From Bacilli bacterium (lineage in GTDB: Bacteria > Bacillota_I > Bacilli_A > RF39 > UBA660): a stretch of 44,963 nucleotides of DNA. The stretch spans positions 1 to 44,963 of the forward strand of contig JAFWGF010000038.1 in assembly GCA_017512495.1 (NCBI GenBank), given 5' to 3'. The notes beneath the pieces are model-generated. The model did no database searches. It was not told the origin of the DNA and saw only the letters and a list, made by a program, of their open reading frames with translations. A program made the translations under genes and the position numbers. Shown piece after piece: positions 8,759 through 16,944 of the stretch (positions are counted from its first letter, which is position 1; each line of letters begins with the position of its first letter).

Positions 8759-9610
8759 TTATAACTTTTTTAATAAATTAACTAATATATCATTATCTTC
8801 GATTCTAGATATTTCAAAACATTTTTTACCTAAATCTTTAAAACTAGCTCCACAGTGATACAATGCCTTTTTATCAATAATTATAAATCTATCATGAAAC
8901 GTATTATTAATTATTAACTCTACATTTTTATACTGCATTTTATATTTTTCATAATCTTGATTATTATACTTGTTAGTCACTATTTTTACATTCTTTTTTG
9001 TTTTAGAAAGTATATCTAATATGTTTTTATCAATGTAATTATCAATTAGAAAAACTTCCTTTTTGCTTTTATTAAAAATATCTATTAAAAGTGAATAAGC
9101 ATCATATATTTGACCTTTAAAGAACAAATGGTTTTTCTTCTCTTTAAAGTCAGAAAAAGTATTTTCTACTAGTTTTAATCTTTCTTCATGTTCTAAAACC
9201 AAATTGTTTATATATTTTTGTTCAATTAAGTTAGAAGAAATATATTTTCTCATAGTGATAAAAGCTTCTATTATTTGAATGTTAATAGTTATAGCAATCT
9301 CTGAATTAAGTATTCCAGATAGCATTGCCACACCTTCTTCTGTAAATGCATATGGTGGTCTACGTAACCCTATTAAATCACTTTTGGAAATCACAAAATG
9401 TGATCTCCAATCCATAAATTCTTCGTTTGTTAACTGAAACATAAAATCATCTGGAAATCTTTTTATATTTCTTTTGACTGATTGCATGAAAACTCTTGTT
9501 TCTGTATGGTAAAGTTTTGCTAAATCTCTATCTAGAATTACTTGTTTCCCTCTAATTTCATAAATCATGTCTTCTATTTTTATTCTATCTTTTGATATAA
9601 TATTGTTCAT
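8759..9610 (-). CDS. ORF6N-domain DNA-binding protein with a C-terminal phospholipase-D-like region
   Basis: 283 residues. The N-terminal 120 residues match the ORF6N domain seen in phage antirepressor-like proteins: YEIRGKQVILDRDLAKLY, then RFPDDFMFQLTNEEF and AFTEEGVAMLSGIL. The C-terminal region (about 165-283) contains EVFLIDNYID and HDRFIIIDKKALYHCGAS, resembling a PLD-like fold with a single HxK-like half-site (H-D-R). It stands alone between the deacetylase and ftsW with its own promoter and no phage neighbours. Such genes are typically horizontally acquired; a regulatory or defence role is only inference. Confidence 0.85.
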   Translation of the reverse strand: MNNIISKDRIKIEDMIYEIRGKQVILDRDLAKLYHTETRVFMQSVKRNIKRFPDDFMFQLTNEEFMDWRSHFVISKSDLIGLRRPPYAFTEEGVAMLSGILNSEIAITINIQIIEAFITMRKYISSNLIEQKYINNLVLEHEERLKLVENTFSDFKEKKNHLFFKGQIYDAYSLLIDIFNKSKKEVFLIDNYIDKNILDILSKTKKNVKIVTNKYNNQDYEKYKMQYKNVELIINNTFHDRFIIIDKKALYHCGASFKDLGKKCFEISRIEDNDILVNLLKKL

Positions 9611-9635
9611 TTAAACCTCCTGAATGGTAAAAAAT

Positions 9636-9664
9636 ATTATATCAAACAAATATTCGTACATCAA
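9636..9664 (-). promoter_or_regulatory. Promoter of the ORF6N gene
   Basis: Minus-strand TTGATG (9659-9664), a 17-nt spacer and TATAAT (9636-9641). The -35 box overlaps the ftsW stop codon. Confidence 0.7.
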
Positions 9665-10746
9665 CCATTATTTCTAGAAATGTTTAAAATTATTCCAATA
9701 CTTGCCATAGATACTAATAAAGATGATCCTCCATACGAAAGAAATGGTAAAGTTACTCCAGTTACAGGTATTAAACCAACTACTACCATTAAATTCATAA
9801 TAGCTTGAAATATTAATTGAAAAGTAATCCCAAATACTAAATACTTTGAAAACAAATCATTTGAAGAAAGAGCTATTTTAATACATCGATAAAATATCAC
9901 TATAAATAATCCCACTACAATAATAGCTCCTACTATTCCAAATTCTTCAGCTATTACTGAAAAAATAAAATCTGTTTGAGGTTCTGGTAAGTAGAAATGT
10001 TTCTGAATTGAGTTTAAATAACTTGTTCCTAAAAGACCATGAGGTCCAATAGCAAACAAGCTTTGAATTATTTGAAATCCTGTACCTAATTGATCTTTCC
10101 ATGGATTAAGAAAAGAAGTAATTCTATTCATTCGATAAGGTGCAATTACAATTAAACCAATTATCCCAACTAAACCAATTACTCCTCCTCCTAAAAAGAA
10201 TTTTATATTTAAGCCACTAATAAACAGTAATGAAATAATAGCTAAAAACATAATTGTACCAGTACCTAAATCAGGTTGTAACATTATAAGTCCAAAGAAA
10301 ATTAAGACTATTATTAAAAGAGGTATTATTCCAATTATATTATTCTGTAAATAAGATTCATTACGGGAAAGATATTTACTACTAAAAATAATCAAGCCAA
10401 TTTTTGCAGCTTCACTAGGTTGTATTCCTAAAGAACCAATACCAAACCAGCTTCTACTTCCATTTCTAATACTACCTATACCTGGAATCAAAACTAATAT
10501 TAATAAAATTAAACAACTAAATAAAATAATATTAGCATACTCATAATAAAAATTATAATTAATTTTAGAAACAAATAACATTAATAGAACTCCAAGAACC
10601 AAAAATATTAATTGATATTTCAAATAGTGAAAACTATCATTAAACTTATATTCTGCCCAAATACTTGAAGCTGAATAAATCATCATAACTCCAAAAATAG
10701 ATAAAATTATGACACTGAATAATAATACTTTATCTATTTTTTTCAT
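9661..10746 (-). CDS. ftsW: SEDS-family peptidoglycan polymerase (FtsW/SpoVE type)
   Basis: 361 residues with about ten membrane segments. Diagnostic SEDS blocks are FGVMMIYSAS, NGSRSWFGIGSLGIQPSEAAKIGL, MLQPDLGTG, PEPQTDFIFSVIAEEFG and the C-terminal LPFLSYGGSSLL. FtsW/SpoVE proteins polymerise glycan strands from lipid II together with a class B PBP. In this window the possible partners are FtsI (32164-34308) and the interrupted SpoVD-like PBP (11870-21485). Whether this is the vegetative FtsW or the SpoVE counterpart cannot be decided from the sequence; its place after a spoVD-like gene and mraY recalls the Bacillus order spoVD-murE-mraY-murD-spoVE. A terminator separates it from mraY, and a TATAAT at 10764-10769 may start its own transcript. 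Confidence 0.93.
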   Translation of the reverse strand: MKKIDKVLLFSVIILSIFGVMMIYSASSIWAEYKFNDSFHYLKYQLIFLVLGVLLMLFVSKINYNFYYEYANIILFSCLILLILVLIPGIGSIRNGSRSWFGIGSLGIQPSEAAKIGLIIFSSKYLSRNESYLQNNIIGIIPLLIIVLIFFGLIMLQPDLGTGTIMFLAIISLLFISGLNIKFFLGGGVIGLVGIIGLIVIAPYRMNRITSFLNPWKDQLGTGFQIIQSLFAIGPHGLLGTSYLNSIQKHFYLPEPQTDFIFSVIAEEFGIVGAIIVVGLFIVIFYRCIKIALSSNDLFSKYLVFGITFQLIFQAIMNLMVVVGLIPVTGVTLPFLSYGGSSLLVSMASIGIILNISRNNG

Positions 10747-10778
10747 GTAATCACCTTAATAAAATTATATGATTTAGA

Positions 10779-10803
10779 TAAAAAAAAAGAACTTTCGTTC
10801 TTT
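10779..10803 (-). terminator. Rho-independent terminator of mraY
   Basis: AAAGAAC and GTTCTTT pair around a TTTC/GAAA loop, followed by a long T run on the minus strand. It overlaps the mraY stop codon at 10802. Confidence 0.88.
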
Positions 10804-11782
10804 ATACCCAAACTCCAAAAATAATTCCAGCCATTGATAAGATTAATCCTGCAACCCAAAATAATTTAACAATATCACTTTCAGACCAACCTAATTTTTC
10901 AAAGTGATGATGTAAGGGTGTCATTAAGAATAATTTTCTATGAAAAACTTGAACCCAAAATGTTTGAATAATTACAGATAAAGTTTCAATGACAAATACT
11001 GAGGCAACTACCAATAACGTCAACTCACGATGAGTAAGTATTGCGATAGCACCCATTACAGCACCTAAAGCAAGTGATCCAGTGTCTCCCATAAACACTT
11101 TAGCTGGATGTGTATTATAAATTAAGAATCCTATCAAACTACCAGTTAAAATCAAACTAAATATTCCAATATCTTCAAATCCAACTGATAATGATATAAG
11201 TGCAAATGCAATAAAAGCAATTGCGGATAAACCACCAGCCAATCCATCAAGACCATCAGTTAAATTAACCGCATTACTGGCACCAACTAAAATAAATAGA
11301 ATTGCTAAACCATATAACCAACCAAAATTTATATCGATATGTAGAGTTCCAACTACCCATGAAGTTTGACCTCCACTACGCATGTAAATATAAAAGAAAC
11401 CAATTGCAATTAAAACTTGCATAAATAATTTCTGATAAGTTGTTAATCCTTCATTATTACCTTTTCTAATTGATAGAAAGTCATCTAAAAATCCAATACA
11501 AGCATATCCTATAAAAACTAATAATACTATTCCCAAATTAGATGTATAAGATATTTTACCTGTAAATATTAATCCTAATGTTGCGACTACGGTTGGAATA
11601 ATAAATATTAAACCTCCCATAGTAGGAGTTCCTTCTTTCTTACGATGTGCATCTCCAACAAAAATGGAAATTTTTTGACCAATATGAAGTTTTTTTAAGA
11701 TTGGCAACATAAATAAACCTAACACAACAGATGATAAAAAACCAATCATTATGGCAAAAATAGCTTTCGTCAATAACAGCAT
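10802..11782 (-). CDS. mraY: Phospho-N-acetylmuramoyl-pentapeptide transferase
   Basis: 326 residues from ATG 11782, placed by CGGAG 8 nt upstream; a longer GTG frame starts at 11791. MraY attaches phospho-MurNAc-pentapeptide to undecaprenyl phosphate, giving lipid I at the inner face of the membrane. Family blocks are visible: HRKKEGTPTMGG, GFLDDF (substrate and metal aspartates), NLTDGLDGLAGG, FMGDTGSLALG and the HHHFE motif in MTPLHHHFEKLGW. About ten membrane segments. It has its own extended -10 promoter, so it need not depend on the split PBP gene upstream. Confidence 0.97.
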   Translation of the reverse strand: MLLLTKAIFAIMIGFLSSVVLGLFMLPILKKLHIGQKISIFVGDAHRKKEGTPTMGGLIFIIPTVVATLGLIFTGKISYTSNLGIVLLVFIGYACIGFLDDFLSIRKGNNEGLTTYQKLFMQVLIAIGFFYIYMRSGGQTSWVVGTLHIDINFGWLYGLAILFILVGASNAVNLTDGLDGLAGGLSAIAFIAFALISLSVGFEDIGIFSLILTGSLIGFLIYNTHPAKVFMGDTGSLALGAVMGAIAILTHRELTLLVVASVFVIETLSVIIQTFWVQVFHRKLFLMTPLHHHFEKLGWSESDIVKLFWVAGLILSMAGIIFGVWV

Positions 11783-11806
11783 ATTTTTCACTCCGTTTCT
11801 TAAATA

Positions 11807-11815
11807 ATTATATCA
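11807..11815 (-). promoter_or_regulatory. Extended -10 promoter of mraY
   Basis: TGATATAAT on the minus strand, 25 nt before the mraY start; no good -35 box is seen. It lies downstream of the interrupted PBP, so mraY can be expressed without readthrough. Confidence 0.6.
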
Positions 11816-11869
11816 TACTAATAAAAATAATATGCTAAATTAGATTCCATTTACAAAAAAGTTTACATA

Positions 11870-12898
11870 TTATTTCATAAATAATCTAATTTTACTTCTA
11901 TCTTCAATAATAGTTCCTGATTTTGGAGATTGAAAAGATACAATATTTCCTGTTCCTGATTTAACAATTTCAAAATTTACTAGTAATTTTTTAGCTTCTT
12001 CATAACTCTTACCTACTACATTAGGAACTTCATAAGTAACTTTATCATTCCACTCCAAATCCTTTTTTATTTCATTTTCTTGTTTTTCTATACCTAAACT
12101 ATCAATAATATCTAATAATATTCTTCTTGCGATAGGAGTTGTTGTATAACTAGATAACATAGCTGTATTCTTAGGATTATCAATAGCTAAATAGAAAACA
12201 GCTTGGGGATCATTTGCTGGTACTACACTCATAAATGACATTATATAATTATTAGCTAAGTATTGACCATTTTCTACTTTTTGAGCAGTACCTGTTTTAC
12301 CTCCAATTCGATAGCCTTCAATATAAGCGCTTTTTCCTCCACCCTTCGCAACTACACTTTCCAATGCATATCGCATTGTTGCGGATGTCTTTCCACTAAT
12401 AACTTGTTTCTTGAAAACCTTATTATTCTCATATATAACATTATCAATATTATTACTAACACTCTTCACAATATAGGGCTTATATAAATATCCCCCATTT
12501 ACCACTGCACTAACTGCCATTACCTGTTGAATAGGTGTAACACTAATACCTTGTCCAAAAGCAGAAGTTGCGAGTTCTACATTGCCAACTCTATTAAGGG
12601 GAAATATAATTCCGTTACCTTCGCCATTCAAGTCAATTCCTGTTTTTGAACCAAATCCAAATTTATTTATGTAACTAAATAGTTTTTCTTTTCCTAAAAG
12701 TTGTCCTAACTTCACAAATCCTGGATTGCAAGAATTTTCAATGACTTGAAGAAAGGTTTGGTCACCGTGACCTCCAGCTTTCCAACATTTTAAAGTACTA
12801 CCATCAACTCTAACTTTACCTGAATCATAAAAATGATCCTTAAATATATCTACTACTCCCTCTTCAACGGAAGCAGCCATAGTTACTATTTTAAACGT
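11870..12898 (-). pseudogene. SpoVD/FtsI-like class B PBP, 3' part (transpeptidase and PASTA), separated by the element
   Basis: 342 residues open from the 14-bp repeat to the stop, without its own ribosome binding site or plausible start. It begins TFKIVTMAASVEEG, the continuation of a PBP SxxK block whose serine is encoded 7.7 kb away at 20622-20624. It holds the SxN motif (ENSCNPGF, fragment residue about 53), the KTG motif (GGKTGTAQ, about 203) and one C-terminal PASTA domain (VPNVVGKSYEEAKKLL to SKIRLFMK). Joined in frame to the 5' part it makes 630 residues, near the roughly 645 of Bacillus SpoVD, which also has one PASTA domain. No frameshift or stop has accumulated, so the gene looks kept intact. 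Translation in the inserted state is doubtful. Confidence 0.92.
12885..12898 (-). repeat. Right attachment-site core (attR), copy 1 of the 14-bp repeat
   Basis: Reads ACGTTTAAAATAGT on the minus strand, identical to 20608-20621; the bases next to it on both sides differ between the copies. It encodes T-F-K-I-V of the PBP SxxK block in one frame and the recombinase stop codon (12891-12893) in another. Confidence 0.92.
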
Positions 12899-14576
12899 TG
12901 TTACCCTTTTCAGTAAAAAAAACATTATAAGTAAACTTATTTGTTTGTCTATCTTTTCGTAATTTCTCAATACTAGAATAATTATTATTATAAATATCAT
13001 CACTATTAATTAATTTCATATAAATATCTAAATTAAGATAATGTCGATTATTATTAATTTTAGATATAATAATTTTAGAAACAAAATTTCTAATAAAATC
13101 TTCTAACAAGTCATTAGTCAATTGATTATTAATTTCATATTTAATTTTTTCTAAATTAAATGTATCTTTAATATTAATTTCTGTTAATATTTTTCTTTTT
13201 TTCTTTTCTAATTCTTTAATCTCTTTTTCGTATTTTATAAATTGCCCTTTTAATTGTTCTCTCTTTATTTCTCCTGAAAAAACTAAATCTAACAGCATAT
13301 TCTTTTTACTTTCTATATTTTTTAATTGTTCCTCAACAGTTTGAAGCTCTATATCATATTGCTTAGTTTTATCTACATCAGCATATATCTTACATAGATC
13401 ATTATTGATTAGCTCTTTATTTGTAATAGTTTTTCTCATGATATTTAAAAATATATTATATAAATCTACTTCAGCAATAATCGGAGAACTACAAAGAGCC
13501 AAACTATGTTGCAGGTAAAGTCCACAACACCAAACAGCTCTTTTCTTATTTCTACTATTATAGGTTCTTTGAAAAATTGTGTTATCATCTTTACAATATA
13601 TTTTTGATGATAAAGCATATTTAACACCACCTACACAACAGTTATTGTTCTTATACGATAAAGATCTTTTCTTCAATATTTCATTAGCTTTTAACCATAA
13701 TTCTTCAGAAACAATTGCTGGTACTCGTCCATCTTCATTTTTATAAATAATTTGTTCTTCTACGCTATTCTTCTTTCTTTTTTTAGTACGATAATCAAGT
13801 ACCTCATAAGTTCTAGCTCTATAAAATCCTTTATATTTAGGATTTTCAATCATTCTTTTTAAAGAGTTTTTATCATATAATTTACCCTTTTTATTTAAAT
13901 AACCTTCTTCTCCTAATTGCCTTGCTAATTTAGATAAACCATATTCACCAGTAGCATATAATTCAAATAATTTCTTAATCATTTGAGCTTCTTCTGGTAC
14001 TACTATTAATTTACAATTATCTTTACGATAGCCCGTAATATTTGATGAACCTAATACATGACCCTTTTCTATTGCTTTACGATATCCAAATTTGACACTA
14101 GTTGATATTTTTTTAGATTCTTCTTGAGCAATGTTAAATAAAATATTTAGCGTTAATTCAGAATTAAAATCAAAAGTATTAAGAGCTTGATTTTCAAAAA
14201 AAACTCCTACGCCAGCATCTTTTAATTCTCTAATATAGTGAATACTATCTTCTAAATCTCTCGCAAATCTAGAGACATCTTTAGTAACAATTAAATCAAA
14301 TTTATTAGTTTTAGCATCTCTTATCATTTTCATAAACTCTTGTCTTTTATCAGCTCTTGTACCAGTAACACCTTCTTCTACATAGCCAGGCACATACTTC
14401 CATTTAGGTTTACTTTTAATATAATTATCATAATAATCTAATTGATTTTCTAATGAATTAAGTTGAATATCACTATCAGTAGAAACTCGACAATAAAAAG
14501 TAACACGCAAAGGAATATTATAAATTTTTTCACCAGACATTATTTGTCTTGATATTTCATTAAAAATGATATACAC
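12891..14576 (-). CDS. Large serine recombinase (site-specific integrase/excisionase)
   Basis: 561 residues from GTG 14576. The resolvase domain (about 24-170) has the nucleophile in FYCRVSTDSD (Ser32) and the catalytic SRFARD. The Recombinase domain follows (about 190-300, LARQLGEEGYLNKKGK and PKYKGFYRAR), then a zinc-ribbon region with Cys residues (about 315-370) and a long charged coiled coil (about 410-470), the layout of phiC31/TnpX/SpoIVCA-type enzymes. It should join and separate the att sites at the element ends. Start doubtful: AGGAGG lies 1 nt from the GTG, while ATG 14540 (MSGEKIYN) has no good site. The gene follows a 42-residue ORF and has a terminator ahead, so it is transcribed apart from the cargo. 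Confidence 0.95.
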   Translation of the reverse strand: MYIIFNEISRQIMSGEKIYNIPLRVTFYCRVSTDSDIQLNSLENQLDYYDNYIKSKPKWKYVPGYVEEGVTGTRADKRQEFMKMIRDAKTNKFDLIVTKDVSRFARDLEDSIHYIRELKDAGVGVFFENQALNTFDFNSELTLNILFNIAQEESKKISTSVKFGYRKAIEKGHVLGSSNITGYRKDNCKLIVVPEEAQMIKKLFELYATGEYGLSKLARQLGEEGYLNKKGKLYDKNSLKRMIENPKYKGFYRARTYEVLDYRTKKRKKNSVEEQIIYKNEDGRVPAIVSEELWLKANEILKKRSLSYKNNNCCVGGVKYALSSKIYCKDDNTIFQRTYNSRNKKRAVWCCGLYLQHSLALCSSPIIAEVDLYNIFLNIMRKTITNKELINNDLCKIYADVDKTKQYDIELQTVEEQLKNIESKKNMLLDLVFSGEIKREQLKGQFIKYEKEIKELEKKKRKILTEINIKDTFNLEKIKYEINNQLTNDLLEDFIRNFVSKIIISKINNNRHYLNLDIYMKLINSDDIYNNNYSSIEKLRKDRQTNKFTYNVFFTEKGNNV

Positions 14577-14584
14577 TCCTCCTA

Positions 14585-14713
14585 TTATTTATTTAACTTC
14601 TTTAAAAGTTTATCATTTACTATTAAATAAGTTTCCTCATCAATCACTCTTTTATTATATAAATTCTTATTAATAAGTATTTCGATATTAATCATAAATT
14701 TATCATTCATCAT
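14585..14713 (-). CDS. 42-residue protein encoded upstream of the recombinase
   Basis: ATG 14713 (or 14710) to TAA 14585, after a GGTGAT ribosome binding site. The product starts MMNDKFMINIEILINKNLYN and ends in lysine-rich KLLKKLNK, with a predicted short helical hairpin around RVIDEETYLIV. The pattern 'lyn-krvIdeetYl.vndkLLkkL' resembles SHOCT-like tails found in small proteins beside recombinases. It stops 8 nt before the recombinase GTG, so the two are probably cotranslated; a directionality or regulatory factor role is possible but unproven. A candidate promoter lies between it and the cargo terminator. Confidence 0.6.
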   Translation of the reverse strand: MMNDKFMINIEILINKNLYNKRVIDEETYLIVNDKLLKKLNK

Positions 14714-14720
14714 ATCACCA

Positions 14721-14748
14721 CTAAATATTATGAATTTTATTTTTTAAT
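14721..14748 (-). promoter_or_regulatory. Candidate promoter of the recombinase operon (resembles a sigma-E-type site)
   Basis: On the minus strand TCATATT, 13 nt, CATAATAT, ending just upstream of the 42-residue ORF. The first block fits the Bacillus sigma-E -35 pattern (KMATATT); the second fits its -10 (CATACANT) at 5 of 7 fixed positions, and the spacer is about 1 nt short. A vegetative reading, TTCATA-17-TAATAT, is also possible. In such AT-rich DNA, chance is a serious alternative. Confidence 0.3.
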
Positions 14749-14751
14749 ATG

Positions 14752-14775
14752 AAAAAAACGTATTTATATACGTTT
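14752..14775 (-). terminator. Rho-independent terminator of the element's cargo operon
   Basis: Minus-strand AAACGTAT and ATACGTTT pair perfectly around 4 nt, followed by T residues. The stop codon of the LicC-like gene lies in the loop. It isolates the cargo operon from the recombinase operon. Confidence 0.9.
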
Positions 14776-15828
14776 CTTAATTATATTATCTTCTTTATTT
14801 TCATGGGAATAAACATGCTTTTCATGATTAATTTCAAACGAAAAAGAATATCTATCTTCATTAGCTTCAATTGGTTTAATATTAGTAATATTCTCTTCTT
14901 TCACACCATAATAATCTGCAATTTCTTTTAAAGTATTACTATGAGAATCACTGATATATGAAGAATCAAATTTACGTAATTCATCTAATGAATCAAATTC
15001 AAATATGACATCAGAAGGATACTCATGTATTTTCATTAAAGGCAATTTATTTAAATTATCTTTTAAAACATCTTCCCATAATACCTTTTTATATTGACCT
15101 TCTTGAGAAAAATCTTCCTCGAGTAGTTTTAAAATACTTTTAGAAAAATCTTTATTCCAATAAGCATGTCCTAACATTATAAAACCTTCAGTACCAGATT
15201 TAGAAATACTAGAAATATATCCTTGATTATTTGGCTCCATATACCATTCGTTAGTTTCTTCTGTTACTTTAATAGCTGAATAAAATGATTCATAAACATA
15301 TTCCTCAAAAGGATTCTTACTAAAGTAATTATCTGAAGAACAAACATAAGAATTTTTTAAATAATCTTTTGCCATAAAAAGTGTATATGTATTATTAAAT
15401 TCATTATATTTTGGATTATAAACCAATTTAATTCCAGTATATTTATCTTTCAAATACATAAATTCTTCATGTTTATATCCTAAAACAATAATTATGTTTT
15501 CAATTCCAGATGACTGCAATTGTTCTATTTGTCTTTCTATTAATATTTCTCCTTTAACATTAAGTAATCCTTTTGGTTTTTCTAAAGATAAGGGGACAAA
15601 TCTTGAAGATAAACCCGCAGCCATAATTACAGCATTATCTACCTTGAATGGTTCTAATTGTTTTAAACCCATATCAGTTATTACATCTTCTTTGATCCAG
15701 TTTTTATCATAAAAAACACTTATTTGATTACTAATTATATCTTCTGATATATCACCTAAATAAGAAAAGCACTTTTTTACACCATACTTTTTTATAGCTA
15801 ATAATATTTTAAATTCTAATTCATTCAT
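14764..15828 (-). CDS. LicC-like CTP:phosphocholine cytidylyltransferase with an N-terminal winged-helix domain
   Basis: 354 residues. Residues 1-60 look like a small helix-turn-helix domain (KILLAIKKYGVKKC to ITDMGLKQLEPF). The nucleotidyltransferase domain follows: VIMAAGLSSRF at 67-77 and EKPKGLLNVKGEILIERQI from 83 bind the nucleotide, and CSSDNYF gives the metal-binding aspartate. Enzymes of this type make CDP-choline from CTP and phosphocholine for decoration of surface polymers or lipids. The neighbouring choline kinase-like gene 10 nt upstream supports phosphocholine over a sugar-1-phosphate substrate. Last gene of the cargo operon. The exact substrate is inferred. Confidence 0.82.
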   Translation of the reverse strand: MNELEFKILLAIKKYGVKKCFSYLGDISEDIISNQISVFYDKNWIKEDVITDMGLKQLEPFKVDNAVIMAAGLSSRFVPLSLEKPKGLLNVKGEILIERQIEQLQSSGIENIIIVLGYKHEEFMYLKDKYTGIKLVYNPKYNEFNNTYTLFMAKDYLKNSYVCSSDNYFSKNPFEEYVYESFYSAIKVTEETNEWYMEPNNQGYISSISKSGTEGFIMLGHAYWNKDFSKSILKLLEEDFSQEGQYKKVLWEDVLKDNLNKLPLMKIHEYPSDVIFEFDSLDELRKFDSSYISDSHSNTLKEIADYYGVKEENITNIKPIEANEDRYSFSFEINHEKHVYSHENKEDNIIKKRI

Positions 15829-15838
15829 ACACTCAGTC

Positions 15839-16753
15839 CTATTTTATTTTTTTATATTGTTTAATGTTATCATGAAGTCTTTCATAACGACCACTTGCAT
15901 ATTCTCTCATAAAGTCTCCATCAAATGGTACACGTGCTAATCCCCAAAGAGTCCATAAATAATCAATCAATATTTTTTCAATAATAAAATGTTTTCTTTC
16001 ATCATCAGTTATATTTCTTTGATAATAAGATTTTAATAATATATTATCTTCAACATCAGAATAATTAGCTTCAATAGAAAGACATGATAAGTCCCAAACA
16101 GCATCATTCATACCAGAAAATTCCCAATCAATTAAATATAACCTATCATCTTCATCTAAAACCCAATTATCTACTAATGAATCATTATGACAAGGAACAA
16201 TATTTATCTCAGATTTATCTTGTAATCCCTTATATAAATCAAAAACATAACTACGAGTATCAGAATAATCATCATATAGCGAAACTTGATAATCAGAAAT
16301 TATCTTTTCATATAAAAGTGCTTTTTCAAAAACATCAAATATAACACCTGTATCAACTAATGAATTATGTAATTTAGAAAAAATATTAGCTGCTTGCTTA
16401 ATAATATCTTCTCTTTTCATAACATCTTCATTCATTGGTTGTGGATTCTTAATAAACCTCATTATCTTATAACCTTTTTCATCAAAGTATAGAAGTTCTG
16501 AATCAATTCCTAGTTTACAAGCTAATTCAGTACTCTTTTTTTCATCGATACGATTAATCATTTCATCAGTACCTTCACCAGGAATACGAACTAAAAACTC
16601 TTCTCCATTTTCTAAAGTAACTTTATAAGAATGATTCATCATTCCACCTAATCTTTTTATGTCAACAAATTCACTAATTCCAAAAACTTTATTTAATAAT
16701 TTCTTTATTTCAGCAATATCTTCTTTTTCAATTTCTCTAACTAATTCTGCCAT
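15839..16753 (-). CDS. LicA-like choline kinase (APH/choline kinase family)
   Basis: 304 residues of the aminoglycoside phosphotransferase/choline kinase fold. RLGGMMNHSYKVTLENGEEFLVRIPG (about 34-59) is the nucleotide loop and lysine-strand region; VPCHNDSLVDNWVL (about 186) is the Brenner-type catalytic loop; LIDWEFSGMNDAVWDLS (about 207) holds the metal-binding DWE/DxE. It should phosphorylate choline, or possibly ethanolamine or a related alcohol, with ATP in the cytoplasm, feeding the LicC-like enzyme next to it. GGGGAGAT precedes the ATG. No LicB choline importer or LicD transferase is found in the window. Confidence 0.85.
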   Translation of the reverse strand: MAELVREIEKEDIAEIKKLLNKVFGISEFVDIKRLGGMMNHSYKVTLENGEEFLVRIPGEGTDEMINRIDEKKSTELACKLGIDSELLYFDEKGYKIMRFIKNPQPMNEDVMKREDIIKQAANIFSKLHNSLVDTGVIFDVFEKALLYEKIISDYQVSLYDDYSDTRSYVFDLYKGLQDKSEINIVPCHNDSLVDNWVLDEDDRLYLIDWEFSGMNDAVWDLSCLSIEANYSDVEDNILLKSYYQRNITDDERKHFIIEKILIDYLWTLWGLARVPFDGDFMREYASGRYERLHDNIKQYKKIK

Positions 16754-16767
16754 TCTATCTCCCCTAA

Positions 16768-16944
16768 CTACTTAATCGAAATATCATCTGATTCTTTTTC
16801 CTTATTTTTATCTTTTATTTTTACTTTCTTTTTAAACTTCTTTATAAAAACTCCAACAATTGCTCCTAAAGCAACAACTATTCCTGTGATAACTTGAATT
16901 GTATAAGTCATAACTGAAGGATCAATATATAATACATTAATCAT
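16768..16944 (-). CDS. 58-residue single-pass membrane protein
   Basis: ATG 16944 to TAG 16768, overlapping the end of the YidC-TagF gene by 8 nt (ATGATTAA), with an AGGAGG ribosome binding site inside that gene. The product starts MINVLYIDPSVMTYTIQVIT, then a hydrophobic run (GIVVALGAIVGVFI, about residues 21-34), then a highly basic tail (KKFKKKVKIKDKNKEK). Topology is probably N-out with the basic tail in the cytoplasm. Tight coupling suggests a subunit or stabiliser of the membrane assembly made by its neighbours; no homologue is recognised. Confidence 0.75.
   Translation of the reverse strand: MINVLYIDPSVMTYTIQVITGIVVALGAIVGVFIKKFKKKVKIKDKNKEKESDDISIK

Noticed and set aside
11870..13003. 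A separate PBP-like gene starting at 13003.
   Set aside because: Its first 35 codons lie in the recombinase gene in another frame; real homology begins at the 14-bp repeat, so it is the 3' part of the split PBP.
14749..14931. Small plus-strand ORFs inside the element cargo (also 15494-15712 and 16084-16344).
   Set aside because: They are antisense shadows of the LicC- and LicA-like genes, rich in hydrophobic or low-complexity residues, without start signals.
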